A DNA stretch of 64,000 bases from Endozoicomonas sp. G2_1 (GTDB lineage: Bacteria > Pseudomonadota > Gammaproteobacteria > Enterobacterales > Alteromonadaceae): NCBI RefSeq assembly GCF_017744155.1, contig NZ_JAGHQT010000002.1, forward strand, positions 248,001 to 312,000, in the 5' to 3' direction. This document shows positions 25,726 to 35,724 of the stretch, in pieces. The notes below the pieces were generated by a model. That model saw nothing but the letters and a program-made list of their open reading frames with translations, had not been told where the DNA came from and did not search any database. The stretch's first letter is position 1. Every line of letters starts with the position of its first letter. The position numbers and the translations under genes are program-made.

Positions 25726-26631
25726 TTACATTGCTATAGTTAAATCGTAGAGCTTATTCTTTTTAATACCGTAAAGTTCAGCGACTATGCCACACGCTTT
25801 TTTCTTCGGCATTTCGTTAACTAATAATCTCAACGCTTTTTCTGCTTCTGGTGGAATTGCAGTAGGGTCAATTTGATGACCTTCAATAATCAATACCATT
25901 TCACCTTTGAGCTGATTGGGATCTTGTTTAAGCCATGCCAATAAATTTTCCGCACTATCAGCATAAATTGTCTCGAAGGTTTTGGTTAATTCACGGGCCA
26001 AAACAATATGTCGTTGGCCACCGAGTTCATCAACGATATCAGTAACCGTATCAATCGCGCGACGCGGCGCATCGTAAAACACCATAGTGCGAGATTCGTT
26101 AGCCAAGGCCGCAAGTGTCGACTTTCTAGCGCCCTGTTTAGACGGTAAAAAGCCCTCAAAAGTAAATCTGTCGGTCGGCAGGCCAGCCACTGACAGCGCA
26201 GTAATAGCTGCGCAAGCTCCTGGCACTGGAACAACACTCAATTGCTGCTGTCGGCAGTAACGCACCACGTGAAAACCGGGATCACTAATCAATGGCGTTC
26301 CGGCATCAGAAACCAGCGCAATACTCTGGCCCTGGCTGAGTAAGTCAGCAATGTACTCTTGCCGTTGCCTTTCATTGTGATCGTGTAACGACAGTGTTTT
26401 GTTTTTAATAGAAAAGTTTGCCAACAACTTTTGGGTGTGGCGAGTATCTTCACAAGCAATCAAATCAACTTGGCTCAGCACATCTAACGCTCGTTGGCTA
26501 ATATCGCCTAAATTGCCAATTGGTGTTGCAACAATGTACAAGCTGCCTTTTGCTATTGAAGACATTGGATGCTGAGATGATTCAGATACTTGTTCAGAGG
26601 ATGAGCCTTGATTGATTTGATTTATCGACAT
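25726..26631 (-). CDS. rsmI: 16S rRNA (cytidine(1402)-2'-O)-methyltransferase
   Basis: 301 residues. GSLYIVATPIGNLGDIS marks the family, followed by ACEDTRHTQKLL, ALVSDAGTPLISDPG and GEMVLIIEG of the tetrapyrrole-methylase fold. It methylates the ribose of C1402 in 16S rRNA with S-adenosylmethionine. A 27-residue Ser/Gln-rich stretch precedes the fold if translation begins at 26631. An internal ATG at residue 23 would give the usual length, but neither start has a good ribosome site. It is divergent from lpoA, as in E. coli. Confidence 0.9.
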   Translation of the reverse strand: MSINQINQGSSSEQVSESSQHPMSSIAKGSLYIVATPIGNLGDISQRALDVLSQVDLIACEDTRHTQKLLANFSIKNKTLSLHDHNERQRQEYIADLLSQGQSIALVSDAGTPLISDPGFHVVRYCRQQQLSVVPVPGACAAITALSVAGLPTDRFTFEGFLPSKQGARKSTLAALANESRTMVFYDAPRRAIDTVTDIVDELGGQRHIVLARELTKTFETIYADSAENLLAWLKQDPNQLKGEMVLIIEGHQIDPTAIPPEAEKALRLLVNEMPKKKACGIVAELYGIKKNKLYDLTIAM

Positions 26632-26719
26632 AGCGTGTACTGAGGTTGAGACTAAAAGACAGGGGCATTATACTCCTAGTACTTAACTAAATTCATGCTA
26701 AATTATTGCGGAACCTTCA

Positions 26720-28576
26720 GTGCAGTTGATCCAGTCAGTACGTTTACCTTATCTATTTACCGCATGTGCGCTTATTTTATTGGTTACCAGCTGTGCCAGT
26801 CCAAAGCGCGAGCAAACTAAAACACCCACAACCTCACCGACAAAAACAGTGCAAACTGCGCCAAGCCAATCAGCAGCAAGTTTACTTGCAAGTGCAAAAG
26901 CACTGGCGCCAGCACAAGCCATTAAGCAACTTATTGGCGCCAACCGTGCCTATTTGCAAGAAGGCAGTTACCAGCAAGCACTTTGGCTTGCTAGTAAGCT
27001 CCAAAAAGTTACCGACGATAGCCAGCAAAGTTATCAACTCGAAGTCATTGCTGGACAAGCAGCACTTGGCTTAGATCAATTATCACTGGCGTGGCAACAC
27101 CTGCAAGCTGCTCAGCAGTTACTTGAACAACAAACTGAATTAGCGCATTCGTTGACTTTTTACCAAACCCTCGCACAAGTGCAAGAGCAGCGAGGCTTAG
27201 CCATAGCCGCACTAGCAGCTAAACTCAGCGCCTTTGCGCTAAATAACAATGCAGATGAAACAGAAATTAGTGATATTTGGCAGCGCTTCAGTGCCTTGTC
27301 GCCGTGGCAACTAACCGAACTAAAACAACAAACCATTCCTTATCTCAATGGTTGGTTGCAACTAACTCAATACGCCAACCGATTTGGCGACAATAGTGCT
27401 CAGCTGATTCGTTACTTGTCACAATGGCGTAATCAATATCCAAGTCATCCTGCGCAAGCACTAATTCCACAATTAGAAGCACAGTTAAACGATGTTGATA
27501 ATACCCGCTTTAGTAAAGTTGAAAATGTCGCTATCCTCTTACCGCTATCAGGCCGCCAGCAATTGGCAGGTAAAGCAGCACAAGAAGGCATTTTAGCTGC
27601 TTATAACAACAATAACTCGGTGACCTTACACTTTATCGATACCAACCAGCTCGACTACACCAGCTTGGCGAATAAATTCGACGAGTTGCAAGTTGATCAC
27701 GTGATTGGCCCACTGCTCAAACAAAACGTCGAACGCTACCTCGAGCAAAGCGGATTGAATTTGCCCGTGTTACTGTTGAACATTCCCAATCAACAACTCG
27801 CTGACAATCAAGTCGCCATTTCAATGCGCCCCGAAGACGAAGCAGTGCAAGCGGCGACCCACTTGAGTACCAAAGCTTATCAGCAACCTTTAGTGTTGGT
27901 GCAAAACGACGCCGTCAGTCAGCGTATTGCCGATGCTTTTATCCAGCAATGGCAACTGATTCTAGGTAAAAAACCTGAAACACTAGTGTTCGACTCAGGT
28001 AGCAATATGAAAGCAAGCCTAGAGCAAAGCCTTGGTGTTAAACAAAGTGCAGACAGAATAAAACAGCTGAACCAACGAATCAGACAAACTCTAGAAACAG
28101 AGACGCGAAACCGCCGCGACATCGATATGATTTACTTGGTCAGTAGTCACCAAACGACACGATTAATGAAGCCGTATATCGACGTCAATATCAGCCCTTT
28201 TGCCGATCTTATTCCCGTCTATGCAAGTTCACGTAGCCATAGTGTAAAAGCTGACCGTGATACTTTTCGTGATCTAACGGGGCTAACCTTTAGTGACATG
28301 CCGTGGCGCTTGGCCAGTAAGCAACAAAACAAAGCGCTCCAATCGACCAGTAAAGCGCTATGGCCAGAGCGCAGTGATAGCTTACAACGCATTTTTGCGA
28401 TGGGTTTTGACAGCCTTGCCTTAATTCAAAAAATGACGTTAATGAAACAGCGAACTTATATCCGACACTTTGGTCAAACTGGCAGTCTTATGCTAAATAG
28501 CGATAATATTTTAACCCGCAGCTTGATTTGGGGACGCTACTATAAAACTAAAGTTACCGAAGTTGCGCTTAACTAG
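26720..28576 (+). CDS. lpoA: Penicillin-binding protein activator LpoA
   Basis: 618 residues. A lipoprotein signal with lipobox VTSC (Cys25), a helical TPR-like N-domain (about 45-255), and a LivJ-like C-domain starting NVAILLPLSGRQQLAGKAAQEGILAAY. LpoA sits in the outer membrane and activates PBP1a across the periplasm. The start is a GTG at 26720. The order lpoA-yraN-diaA-dolP is kept from E. coli. The last codons overlap yraN by 14 bp. Confidence 0.9.
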   Translation: MQLIQSVRLPYLFTACALILLVTSCASPKREQTKTPTTSPTKTVQTAPSQSAASLLASAKALAPAQAIKQLIGANRAYLQEGSYQQALWLASKLQKVTDDSQQSYQLEVIAGQAALGLDQLSLAWQHLQAAQQLLEQQTELAHSLTFYQTLAQVQEQRGLAIAALAAKLSAFALNNNADETEISDIWQRFSALSPWQLTELKQQTIPYLNGWLQLTQYANRFGDNSAQLIRYLSQWRNQYPSHPAQALIPQLEAQLNDVDNTRFSKVENVAILLPLSGRQQLAGKAAQEGILAAYNNNNSVTLHFIDTNQLDYTSLANKFDELQVDHVIGPLLKQNVERYLEQSGLNLPVLLLNIPNQQLADNQVAISMRPEDEAVQAATHLSTKAYQQPLVLVQNDAVSQRIADAFIQQWQLILGKKPETLVFDSGSNMKASLEQSLGVKQSADRIKQLNQRIRQTLETETRNRRDIDMIYLVSSHQTTRLMKPYIDVNISPFADLIPVYASSRSHSVKADRDTFRDLTGLTFSDMPWRLASKQQNKALQSTSKALWPERSDSLQRIFAMGFDSLALIQKMTLMKQRTYIRHFGQTGSLMLNSDNILTRSLIWGRYYKTKVTEVALN

Positions 28577-28955
28577 CCAACGGTCAAAACAAGCAGATAT
28601 CAATGCCAGCAATACCGGCCAAATTGCCGAAGGCATTGCCGCACAGTATTTAATAAAACAAGGTTTACGACTGCTTGAAACAAACTTCTCATCCCGCTTT
28701 GGCGAGATCGACATCATCATGCAAGATCGGCAAGCCTTAGTCTTTGTTGAAGTAAAATACCGAGCCTCTAGCCAATTTGGTGGCGCAATTGCAGCTATTT
28801 CAGCCAGTAAACAGAAAAAAATTAAACAAACCGCCGCTTTTTACCTGCAAGAGCAGGAATTAAATGCCTATAATACCGATCATAGATTTGACGTAATTAC
28901 CCTAGACGGTAATATCAACAAGCCAGAAATTAACTGGCTGACCAACGCTTTTTAA
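28563..28955 (+). CDS. yraN: YraN family protein (UPF0102)
   Basis: 130 residues. GQIAEGIAAQYLIKQG, then ETNFSSRFGEIDIIMQD...LVFVEVKYR give the GEID and VEVK pattern of a nuclease-like fold related to Holliday-junction resolvases. The biochemical role is unproven. Translation probably starts at TTG 28563, overlapping the end of lpoA, so the two are coupled. Confidence 0.85.
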   Translation: MRLTSQRSKQADINASNTGQIAEGIAAQYLIKQGLRLLETNFSSRFGEIDIIMQDRQALVFVEVKYRASSQFGGAIAAISASKQKKIKQTAAFYLQEQELNAYNTDHRFDVITLDGNINKPEINWLTNAF

Positions 28956-28970
28956 TTGGAGCTCTTTTAG

Positions 28971-29561
<591 letters not shown>

Positions 29562-29586
29562 CTTATTTCAACCGCAGGAAAGTACC

Positions 29587-30180
29587 ATGAATTCCTATGC
29601 ATTAACTAAGTTGTCGCTAAAAAAGCTCGCGATTATTTCGGCTACCGTGGCCATACTACAAGGCTGTGTCGGGGTTGCCGCAGTTGGTGTCGCTGGTGGC
29701 ATTAGCGCGGCTAATGACGAGCGCAGTATTGGTGCCCAAATAGATGATCAAACCATTGAGATCAGTGCTTACGCTAAGCTCGCCGAGCAAGAAGGTTTGA
29801 GTAAACAAACTCGCGTTCAAGTCACCAGTATCAATGGCAGCCTATTAGTTGTTGGCCAAGCACCCAATGACTACCTGAGAGATTCAGTGTTAAAAACACT
29901 GAACCAAGTGAAAGGCGTTAAGCGCATTCACAACCAGTTGCGCATTGGCAACAAAACTTCATTGGCCACTCGCAGTCATGACACTTGGTTAACTTCTAAG
30001 GTCAAAACCGCACTGTTTGCCGACGACAATGTCCGCGGAAACAATATCAAAGTGGTAACCGAAAACGGCGAAGTGTTTTTAATGGGCTTAGTAAGCCAAG
30101 CAGAAGCAAACAAAGCCGTCGACATTGCCCGCAACGTTTCTGGTGTCAATCGCGTATTCAAAGCGTTTGAATACCAATAA
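29587..30180 (+). CDS. dolP: Outer membrane lipoprotein DolP (two BON domains)
   Basis: 197 residues from ATG 29587, which follows AGGAAA; the longer upstream frame overlaps diaA and is not used. Lipobox LQGC places the lipidated cysteine at residue 27. Two BON domains follow (about 50-115 and 125-195; VFLMGLVSQAEANKAVDIARNVSGV). DolP (YraP) supports outer membrane integrity and BAM function at the division site. Confidence 0.88.
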   Translation: MNSYALTKLSLKKLAIISATVAILQGCVGVAAVGVAGGISAANDERSIGAQIDDQTIEISAYAKLAEQEGLSKQTRVQVTSINGSLLVVGQAPNDYLRDSVLKTLNQVKGVKRIHNQLRIGNKTSLATRSHDTWLTSKVKTALFADDNVRGNNIKVVTENGEVFLMGLVSQAEANKAVDIARNVSGVNRVFKAFEYQ

Positions 30181-30197
30181 GCTAAGTTCTGGATAAT

Positions 30198-30225
30198 AAA
30201 AAAGCGCACCTCAATGCGCTTTTTT
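30198..30225. terminator. Terminator between dolP and sspB
   Basis: AAAAAAGCGCA and TGCGCTTTTTT form a perfect stem with a 6-base loop. A and T tracts flank it, so it serves the two convergent genes dolP and sspB. Confidence 0.88.
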
Positions 30226-30255
30226 GTAATCATTGCCTAGTCAGTCATTAAGAGT

Positions 30256-30738
30256 CTACTTGATCACTTTCAAACTAGGTCGACCTTTTGGTTTTTCTGA
30301 CTTAGCTGCTGGAGCTTGGTTATCGTCATCGGTCGACGTTGTGCTATCAATAGCACTTAAACCCGGCTTTTCTGGTTCTTGCTGCTCACTGATATCAGCC
30401 AGCTCAGGCTGTTCTGTATGCTCGATGGCAAAACCAGTACCGGCGCCATTTTCTTTTGCGTAAATAGCGGCTATTGCGCCGTATGGCACAACTAAGTGCT
30501 CAAGTTTACCGCCAAAGCGCGCGCTGAACTCAATCAACTCATCACCCATAGCAATCGCGCCAACAGCAGAACTAGCAATATTGAGAATGATTTGATCGTC
30601 TTGGGCATAGCCTTGAGGCACGATTACACCATACACAGTAATATCGACTGCAATATAAGGTGTTAAGCCGTTGTCGGAAATCCAGTCGTAAAAAGCCCTA
30701 ACTAAATAGGGCTTATTCGATGTCATTTGTTCAGACAT
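30256..30738 (-). CDS. sspB: ClpXP specificity-enhancing factor SspB
   Basis: 160 residues. KPYLVRAFYDWISDNGLTPYI opens the folded domain, with NIASSAVGAIAMGDE and FSARFGG for the ssrA-tag groove. The C-terminus, GRPSLKVIK, is the short tail that docks on the ClpX N-domain. SspB delivers ssrA-tagged proteins to ClpXP. It follows sspA by 24 bp, as usual. Confidence 0.9.
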   Translation of the reverse strand: MSEQMTSNKPYLVRAFYDWISDNGLTPYIAVDITVYGVIVPQGYAQDDQIILNIASSAVGAIAMGDELIEFSARFGGKLEHLVVPYGAIAAIYAKENGAGTGFAIEHTEQPELADISEQQEPEKPGLSAIDSTTSTDDDNQAPAAKSEKPKGRPSLKVIK

Positions 30739-30762
30739 AAAGTTATTGAAAACTGAGATTAA

Positions 30763-31404
30763 CTAAACAGAAGACGAAAAACGCAATTCGCGCTCAGCTT
30801 CAGTTAATGACGCTTGGAACGACTCGCGTTCAAACAACTTCAACATGTAAGATTTGAACTCTTTTGCGCCTTGGCCTTCAAGCTCAATACCCAATGCAGG
30901 TAAACGCCACAATAGTGGTGCTAAGTAACAATCAACTAAGCTGAATTCTTCGCTCATAAAGTAAGGCGCTTCGTTCAAAATAGGCGCAACACTTAACAAG
31001 CTCTCTTTAAGCTCTTTACGGGCTTTTTCTGCTTCTTCAGCACTACCTGATAAAATCACTTTTGCTAAGCTGTACCAATCGTTTTCAATGCGGTGCATCA
31101 TTAAACGACTGCGACCACGTGCAACTGGGTAAACAGGCATTAACGGTGGGTGTGGGAAGCGCTCATCGAGATACTCAATAATGATATTGGCTTGATACAA
31201 GGCCAATTCGCGATCAACTAATGTTGGTACTGAACCGTATGGATTTAAATCAATTAAATCTTCCGGTAAATTGTTTGGCTCTACTAAGTGGATATCAACA
31301 CCAACGCCTTTCTCAGCAAGGACAATACGAGTTTGATGACTGTACATGTCATCTGCGTGTGAGTATAACGTCATTACCGAGCGTTTGTTTGCAGCAACTG
31401 CCAT
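30763..31404 (-). CDS. sspA: Stringent starvation protein A
   Basis: 213 residues with a glutathione-transferase fold: MTLYSHADDMYSHQTRIVLAEKGV at the N-terminus and YQANIIIEYLDERFPHPPLMP. SspA binds RNA polymerase and acts in stationary phase and acid tolerance; it has lost glutathione transferase activity. GGAG precedes the ATG at 31404. It is the first gene of the sspAB operon, 289 bp downstream of petC. Confidence 0.9.
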   Translation of the reverse strand: MAVAANKRSVMTLYSHADDMYSHQTRIVLAEKGVGVDIHLVEPNNLPEDLIDLNPYGSVPTLVDRELALYQANIIIEYLDERFPHPPLMPVYPVARGRSRLMMHRIENDWYSLAKVILSGSAEEAEKARKELKESLLSVAPILNEAPYFMSEEFSLVDCYLAPLLWRLPALGIELEGQGAKEFKSYMLKLFERESFQASLTEAERELRFSSSV

Positions 31405-31647
31405 AGTATCTCCAAAGATATGCGCTTTATGCCATCCCAGCGGCGCACGAATCTGTTCATCCTAAACAAGGGTTCAATAAATAATTGCGCTAGGCGCAAC
31501 GTGGCCGCATATAATACTAGAAATTGTCGAAAAATTAAAACAGGTCTGACCAGAAACCTGATTGACTCGATTTCAACTGTACAATAGCGAGTAGTCGCTC
31601 TTCACCGATTGAGCTCTGTCAGACTTTAACGTCTTTATAAAAAACAA

Positions 31648-31673
31648 AAAGGGCAGCTTGCGCTGCCCTTTTA
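31648..31673 (-). terminator. pet operon terminator
   Basis: AAAAGGGCAGC and GCTGCCCTTTT form a perfect stem with a short loop, with T runs on the minus strand. It lies just after the petC stop. Confidence 0.85.
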
Positions 31674-31692
31674 CTATCTCGTTGGCTTGCGA

Positions 31693-32394
31693 TTAATGAA
31701 CGTCGCGCCAGTACTCTTTCTTCAAAAAGTAAGAGAGGATAAATAGAATCACTAAGAAACCAATAACCCAGTAGCCTAACGCTTTACGCTCTAGTTTGTT
31801 TGGTTCTGACGTGTACTCTAAGAAGTTGGTCAAATCACGCACAAACTCGTCGTATTCTTCTGCTGTCATGCTACCGCCAGTAGCTGGTTGCAAGTTACCG
31901 TGCTCATCGATAGTTTGCACGCCTTGTAGGCCTTGCAATACGTGTGGCATACCAACGTCTTTGAAGACTTTGTTGTTTACGCCAAACGGACGCTCAGGGT
32001 CAACATAGAATGACTTCAAGTAAGTGTAAATGTAATCTGGAGTCTTGCGAAAACGCGCTTCAAGGGTTAAGTCTGGTGGTGTACTACCAAACCACTTTGC
32101 AGCATCTTTTGCTGGCATAGTGTTAGTAATGTGATCACCCACTTTTTCACCGGTCGGCATCCAGTTTTCTTTACCTTCTTTCTCATCAATACCCAAATCA
32201 GCAAAAGTGCGATTGTAGCGTTGATACTGAAGCTGGTGACAGCCTAAACAGTAGTTTAAGTAAGATTTAAAACCGCGTTTTAACGACTCTTTATCAGACA
32301 AGTCATTATTTGCTTTTTCTAAGTCTAACGCTGGGCCAGCAGCTGATGCCAGCATAGGCAATACAGCCAAGATTGCTAAAAGAAACTTTTTCAT
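31693..32394 (-). CDS. petC: Cytochrome c1 of the bc1 complex
   Basis: 233 residues with a signal peptide cut near ASA-A (about 18). The heme site is CLGCH (C49, C52, H53), and an axial Met is available in the GMPHVL region. One C-terminal membrane anchor (about 206-225) ends in a basic KKEYWRDVH tail. It receives electrons from the Rieske protein and passes them to soluble cytochrome c. The start abuts the petB stop. Confidence 0.92.
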   Translation of the reverse strand: MKKFLLAILAVLPMLASAAGPALDLEKANNDLSDKESLKRGFKSYLNYCLGCHQLQYQRYNRTFADLGIDEKEGKENWMPTGEKVGDHITNTMPAKDAAKWFGSTPPDLTLEARFRKTPDYIYTYLKSFYVDPERPFGVNNKVFKDVGMPHVLQGLQGVQTIDEHGNLQPATGGSMTAEEYDEFVRDLTNFLEYTSEPNKLERKALGYWVIGFLVILFILSYFLKKEYWRDVH

Positions 32395-33659
32395 TATTTA
32401 GTTAACCTCTCAGGAACTGGCTTAGTGTTTTCGTTTTTACTGTAGAACCAAAGCGCTACGAAGAAACCAAAGTAACCAAATGTTGTAATAGTACCAATTA
32501 GGTTATTTACAGGTGTTGCTGGCAACGTACCTAAAATACCTAAAATAACAAAACAGATAGCAAACTGAGTTAGGTTAAGTAAGTGCAATTTGCTGCGGTA
32601 GCGAATTGACTTAACAACACCGCGGTCGAACCAAGGTAATGCGAATAACATACCGATTGCCGCAAACATCAAGATAGCACCGATTAGCTTGTCTGGAACA
32701 ACACGCAAGATAGTGTAGAACGGACCAAAGTACCATACTGGCGCAATGTGCTCAGGTGTTTTCAAACCGTTAGCTGGTGTAAAGTTTGGCGCTTCTAAGA
32801 AGTAACCACCACCTTCAGGGTAGAAGAACATTACCCAACAGAACAAGATTAAGAAACCGGCAACACCCATAATATCTTTTACTGTGTAGTACGGGTGGAA
32901 CGGGATAGCATCAACAATATCGTATTTGTCAGCGTACTGTTTGTGGAACTTGAACTTGCTTTGTTCAGCTTCTGGAATCGTACCTTTCTTCTTCTTGATT
33001 TCAACACCTTCTGGGTTGTTAGAACCCACTTCGTGTAACGCAAGAATGTGTAAGAACACTAGAACAACTAGAACAAGTGGTAAGGCAATAACGTGTAACG
33101 CGAAGAAACGGTTTAACGTAGCACCAGAGATAACGTAGTCACCTTTGATCCAAATCGTTAATTCTTCACCTACTACAGGTATCGCACCAAAGAGCGAGAT
33201 AATTACCTGTGCGCCCCAGTAACTCATGTTACCCCATGGTAATAAGTAACCCATGAAAGCTTCAGCCATAAGTACTAAGAAGATCAACATACCGAAGATC
33301 CACAGTAATTCACGTGGTTTTTGGTAAGAGCCGTACATTAGGCCGCGGAACATGTGCATGTAGACAACAACGAAGAATGCAGAAGCACCTGTTGAGTGCA
33401 TGTAACGCAATAACCAACCGTAATCTACATCACGCATGATGTATTCGATTGAAGCAAACGCACCATCGCCTGATGGTTCGTAATTCATGGTTAACCAAAT
33501 ACCCGTAAGAATTTGGTTAACTAGTACTAACATGGCTAATGAGCCAAAGAAGTACCAAAAGTTAAAGTTTTTTGGCGCAGGGTACTGAACAACGTGTTTA
33601 TTCATCGCTTCAGTAACAGGTAAACGCTTGTCAATCCAAGCCATAAAGTTAGCAAACAT
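32394..33659 (-). CDS. petB: Cytochrome b of the bc1 complex
   Basis: 421 residues, eight or nine membrane helices. Paired histidines in helices B and D bind the two b-type hemes (RYMHSTGASAFFVVVYMHMFRGL and FFALHVIALPLVLVVLVFLH), and PEWY-like PVWYFGP lies at the Qo site. It oxidises quinol and moves protons across the inner membrane. One-base overlaps join it to petA and petC. Confidence 0.93.
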   Translation of the reverse strand: MFANFMAWIDKRLPVTEAMNKHVVQYPAPKNFNFWYFFGSLAMLVLVNQILTGIWLTMNYEPSGDGAFASIEYIMRDVDYGWLLRYMHSTGASAFFVVVYMHMFRGLMYGSYQKPRELLWIFGMLIFLVLMAEAFMGYLLPWGNMSYWGAQVIISLFGAIPVVGEELTIWIKGDYVISGATLNRFFALHVIALPLVLVVLVFLHILALHEVGSNNPEGVEIKKKKGTIPEAEQSKFKFHKQYADKYDIVDAIPFHPYYTVKDIMGVAGFLILFCWVMFFYPEGGGYFLEAPNFTPANGLKTPEHIAPVWYFGPFYTILRVVPDKLIGAILMFAAIGMLFALPWFDRGVVKSIRYRSKLHLLNLTQFAICFVILGILGTLPATPVNNLIGTITTFGYFGFFVALWFYSKNENTKPVPERLTK

Positions 33660-34249
33660 TAGGCTTCTCCTTGTCCAACACCTACCAATAAGGTGTTATC
33701 GTCTGGGAATGAGTGCTCAGGTACCACTAAGTTAGTTGGCGCTGGTACACCTTGGAAAACACGACCGGCCATATCAAATTTAGAACCGTGACACGGACAG
33801 AAGAAACCGTCAGTAACGCCTTCAACGACTTCGTTGAAATCGCCTTTGCGATATGTTGGAGCACAACCTAAGTGAGTACAAACACCTAATGCCACCATAA
33901 ATTCAGGTTTAATTGAACGATGCGCATTCTTTGCGTACTCTGGTTGTTGCGGCTCTTCCGAATTAGGATCACGCAACTGGTCATCAATCTTAGCTAAGTC
34001 AGCAACTGTTTGCTCGGTACGACGTACCACGTAAACAGGCTTACCACGCCATTCAGCGCGAATTAGCTGACCAGGTTCAATTTTACCGACATTAACTTCA
34101 ACTGGAGCACCAGCAGCTTTCGCTCTAGCACTAGGATTCCAGGAACCAATGAAAGGCACAGCCACACCGACAACACCTACACCACCGACAACCGAAGTTG
34201 CAGCAGTTAAAAAGCGTCGACGGCCGTTGTTAACGGGCGCATTGCTCAT
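33659..34249 (-). CDS. petA: Rieske iron-sulfur subunit of the bc1 complex
   Basis: 196 residues. A Tat-type N-terminus ([10 protein letters not shown]) leads into one membrane helix. The 2Fe-2S cluster is held by CTHLGC (C124, H126) and CPCHGS (C151, H154), with C129 and C153 forming the disulfide. It is the first gene of petABC. The upstream 394 bp hold the promoter region and the rpsI terminator. Confidence 0.93.
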   Translation of the reverse strand: MSNAPVNNGRRRFLTAATSVVGGVGVVGVAVPFIGSWNPSARAKAAGAPVEVNVGKIEPGQLIRAEWRGKPVYVVRRTEQTVADLAKIDDQLRDPNSEEPQQPEYAKNAHRSIKPEFMVALGVCTHLGCAPTYRKGDFNEVVEGVTDGFFCPCHGSKFDMAGRVFQGVPAPTNLVVPEHSFPDDNTLLVGVGQGEA

Positions 34250-34463
34250 TCAAACTCTCCAATAATATTTATACTTAACACTCTGAAAACTCCCCCCCAA
34301 TAATCAGGCGTTTATCTTCGTCAAAATATTAAGCAAACTTGCGACAAAAATTGTTTCGATCATAAAGAAAAGCCCCTTTTTTTACAAGGCAATTCCTCTT
34401 GATTACTTGCTCTAAAACAAAAAAAGTCAGCAAAAAATTAACAAACAAACACCGCATTACAAA

Positions 34464-34478
34464 TGAGAATTATTCACA
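34464..34478. promoter_or_regulatory. Fur-box-like site upstream of petABC
   Basis: TGAGAATTATTCACA matches 12 of 15 positions of the 7-1-7 Fur consensus TGATAATCATTATCA. It lies about 215 bp before the petA start in the 34250-34592 intergenic stretch, which is otherwise AT-rich with no ORF. A weak call. Confidence 0.3.
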
Positions 34479-34592
34479 CATTAAAATCAATAAAATTGCG
34501 GTATTTTGACTATCGATTTAACGAATGAGCGAAGAAATTTGATCAAATTTCAACGTCGGTTAGGAAGGTCTATTGATATAAAATTCAGGCAT

Positions 34593-34620
34593 AAAAAAAG
34601 CCGACATAAGTCGGCTTTTT
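34593..34620 (-). terminator. rplM-rpsI terminator
   Basis: AAAAAAAGCCGAC and GTCGGCTTTTT form an 8-10 bp stem with a short loop, 24 bp after the rpsI stop. It may act in both directions. Confidence 0.88.
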
Positions 34621-34643
34621 GCATAATAGTATAAACGGTAAAA

Positions 34644-35036
34644 TTAACGTTTTGAGAATTGTGGACGTTTACGCGCTTTGTGTAAACCAACTTTCTTACG
34701 TTCAACTTTACGAGCATCACGAGTAACGTAACCAGCTTTGCGAAGTTCACCGCGTAAGCTTTCATCGTACTGCATCAATGCACGAGTAATACCGTGACGA
34801 ATTGCACCCGCTTGACCTGTGCTACCACCGCCAGAAACAGTGATGTTTAAGTCAAACTTTTCTAACATTTCAACTAACTCTAACGGCTGACGAACAACCA
34901 TGCGAGCAGTTTCACGACCGAAGTAAGTCGAGATGTCACGTTTGTTAATTGTAATTGCACCACTACCAGCTTTCATGAATACACGAGCAGTAGAACTCTT
35001 ACGACGACCAGTACCGTAATATTGATTATCAGCCAT
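34644..35036 (-). CDS. rpsI: 30S ribosomal protein S9
   Basis: 130 residues. [16 protein letters not shown] at the start and the basic tail [17 protein letters not shown], which reaches the P-site tRNA, are diagnostic. It binds 16S rRNA in the small-subunit head. It follows rplM after 3 bp and is co-transcribed with it. Confidence 0.96.
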   Translation of the reverse strand: MADNQYYGTGRRKSSTARVFMKAGSGAITINKRDISTYFGRETARMVVRQPLELVEMLEKFDLNITVSGGGSTGQAGAIRHGITRALMQYDESLRGELRKAGYVTRDARKVERKKVGLHKARKRPQFSKR

Positions 35037-35039
35037 TGC

Positions 35040-35468
35040 TTACAGCTCCAAAACTTGTGGTTGTTGTGCCGCATGCTTGTGCTCAGCACCTGCATACACT
35101 TTTAGTTTACGGTACATTTGACGACCTAAAGGACCTTTAGGAAGCATACCTTTAACTGCAAATTCGATAGCACGCTCTGGCGCTTTGTCGATTAGCTTTT
35201 CAAAGCTGATTTGCTTCAAGCCACCAGGGAACTCAGTGTGAGAGTAGTAAATTTTACCCTTCGCTTTGTTACCAGTTACTTTTACTTTTTCAGCATTTAC
35301 AACAACAATATAGTCACCAGTATCACAGTGTGGTGTGTACTCTGGCTTGTGCTTACCGCGTAAACGACGTGCAATTTCAGTAGCGATACGACCTAAAGTT
35401 TTACCTTCAGCGTCCACTACAAACCATTCGCGTTGAACGCTTTCTGGCTTAGCTACAAAAGTTTTCAT
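35040..35468 (-). CDS. rplM: 50S ribosomal protein L13
   Basis: 142 residues, the exact E. coli length. [21 protein letters not shown] and [21 protein letters not shown] are diagnostic. In E. coli L13 represses its own mRNA. Here no good Shine-Dalgarno is visible before ATG 35468, and a leader of about 150 nt precedes it, which fits translational control. Confidence 0.96.
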   Translation of the reverse strand: MKTFVAKPESVQREWFVVDAEGKTLGRIATEIARRLRGKHKPEYTPHCDTGDYIVVVNAEKVKVTGNKAKGKIYYSHTEFPGGLKQISFEKLIDKAPERAIEFAVKGMLPKGPLGRQMYRKLKVYAGAEHKHAAQQPQVLEL

Positions 35469-35512
35469 TAATCAAAAACCCAAATAAAAAATGTTACTTA
35501 AATGACAACGAG

Positions 35513-35652
35513 TTAAAAACCCGACTGTCGGTTTAAAAGACTACGCTGGTACCCCTTCGAGTATCGAGTCTGTCGCTTAATTCTCGGGAAAGAAATAAGC
35601 ATTTGTAACGTAGGGAGCGCAGGATTATACAGAAGTGAATTAAAAAGATCAC
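35513..35652 (-). promoter_or_regulatory. rplM promoter and structured leader
   Basis: On the minus strand a perfect TATAAT lies at 35624-35629, with a weak -35 (GTGATC) 17 bp upstream. Transcription would start near 35617 and leave about 149 nt before the rplM ATG. Inside this leader a hairpin at 35513-35534 (AAACCGA...TCGGGTTT, with one bulge) is followed by a T run, like an attenuator. It could be the target for L13 autogenous control. Confidence 0.5.
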
Positions 35653-35724
35653 GACTATTTTTTAATCTTTTTGAAAAAAATCAGCACGCTGACAAAATAT
35701 CGCAACGCGCTAATCAAGGCGCGT

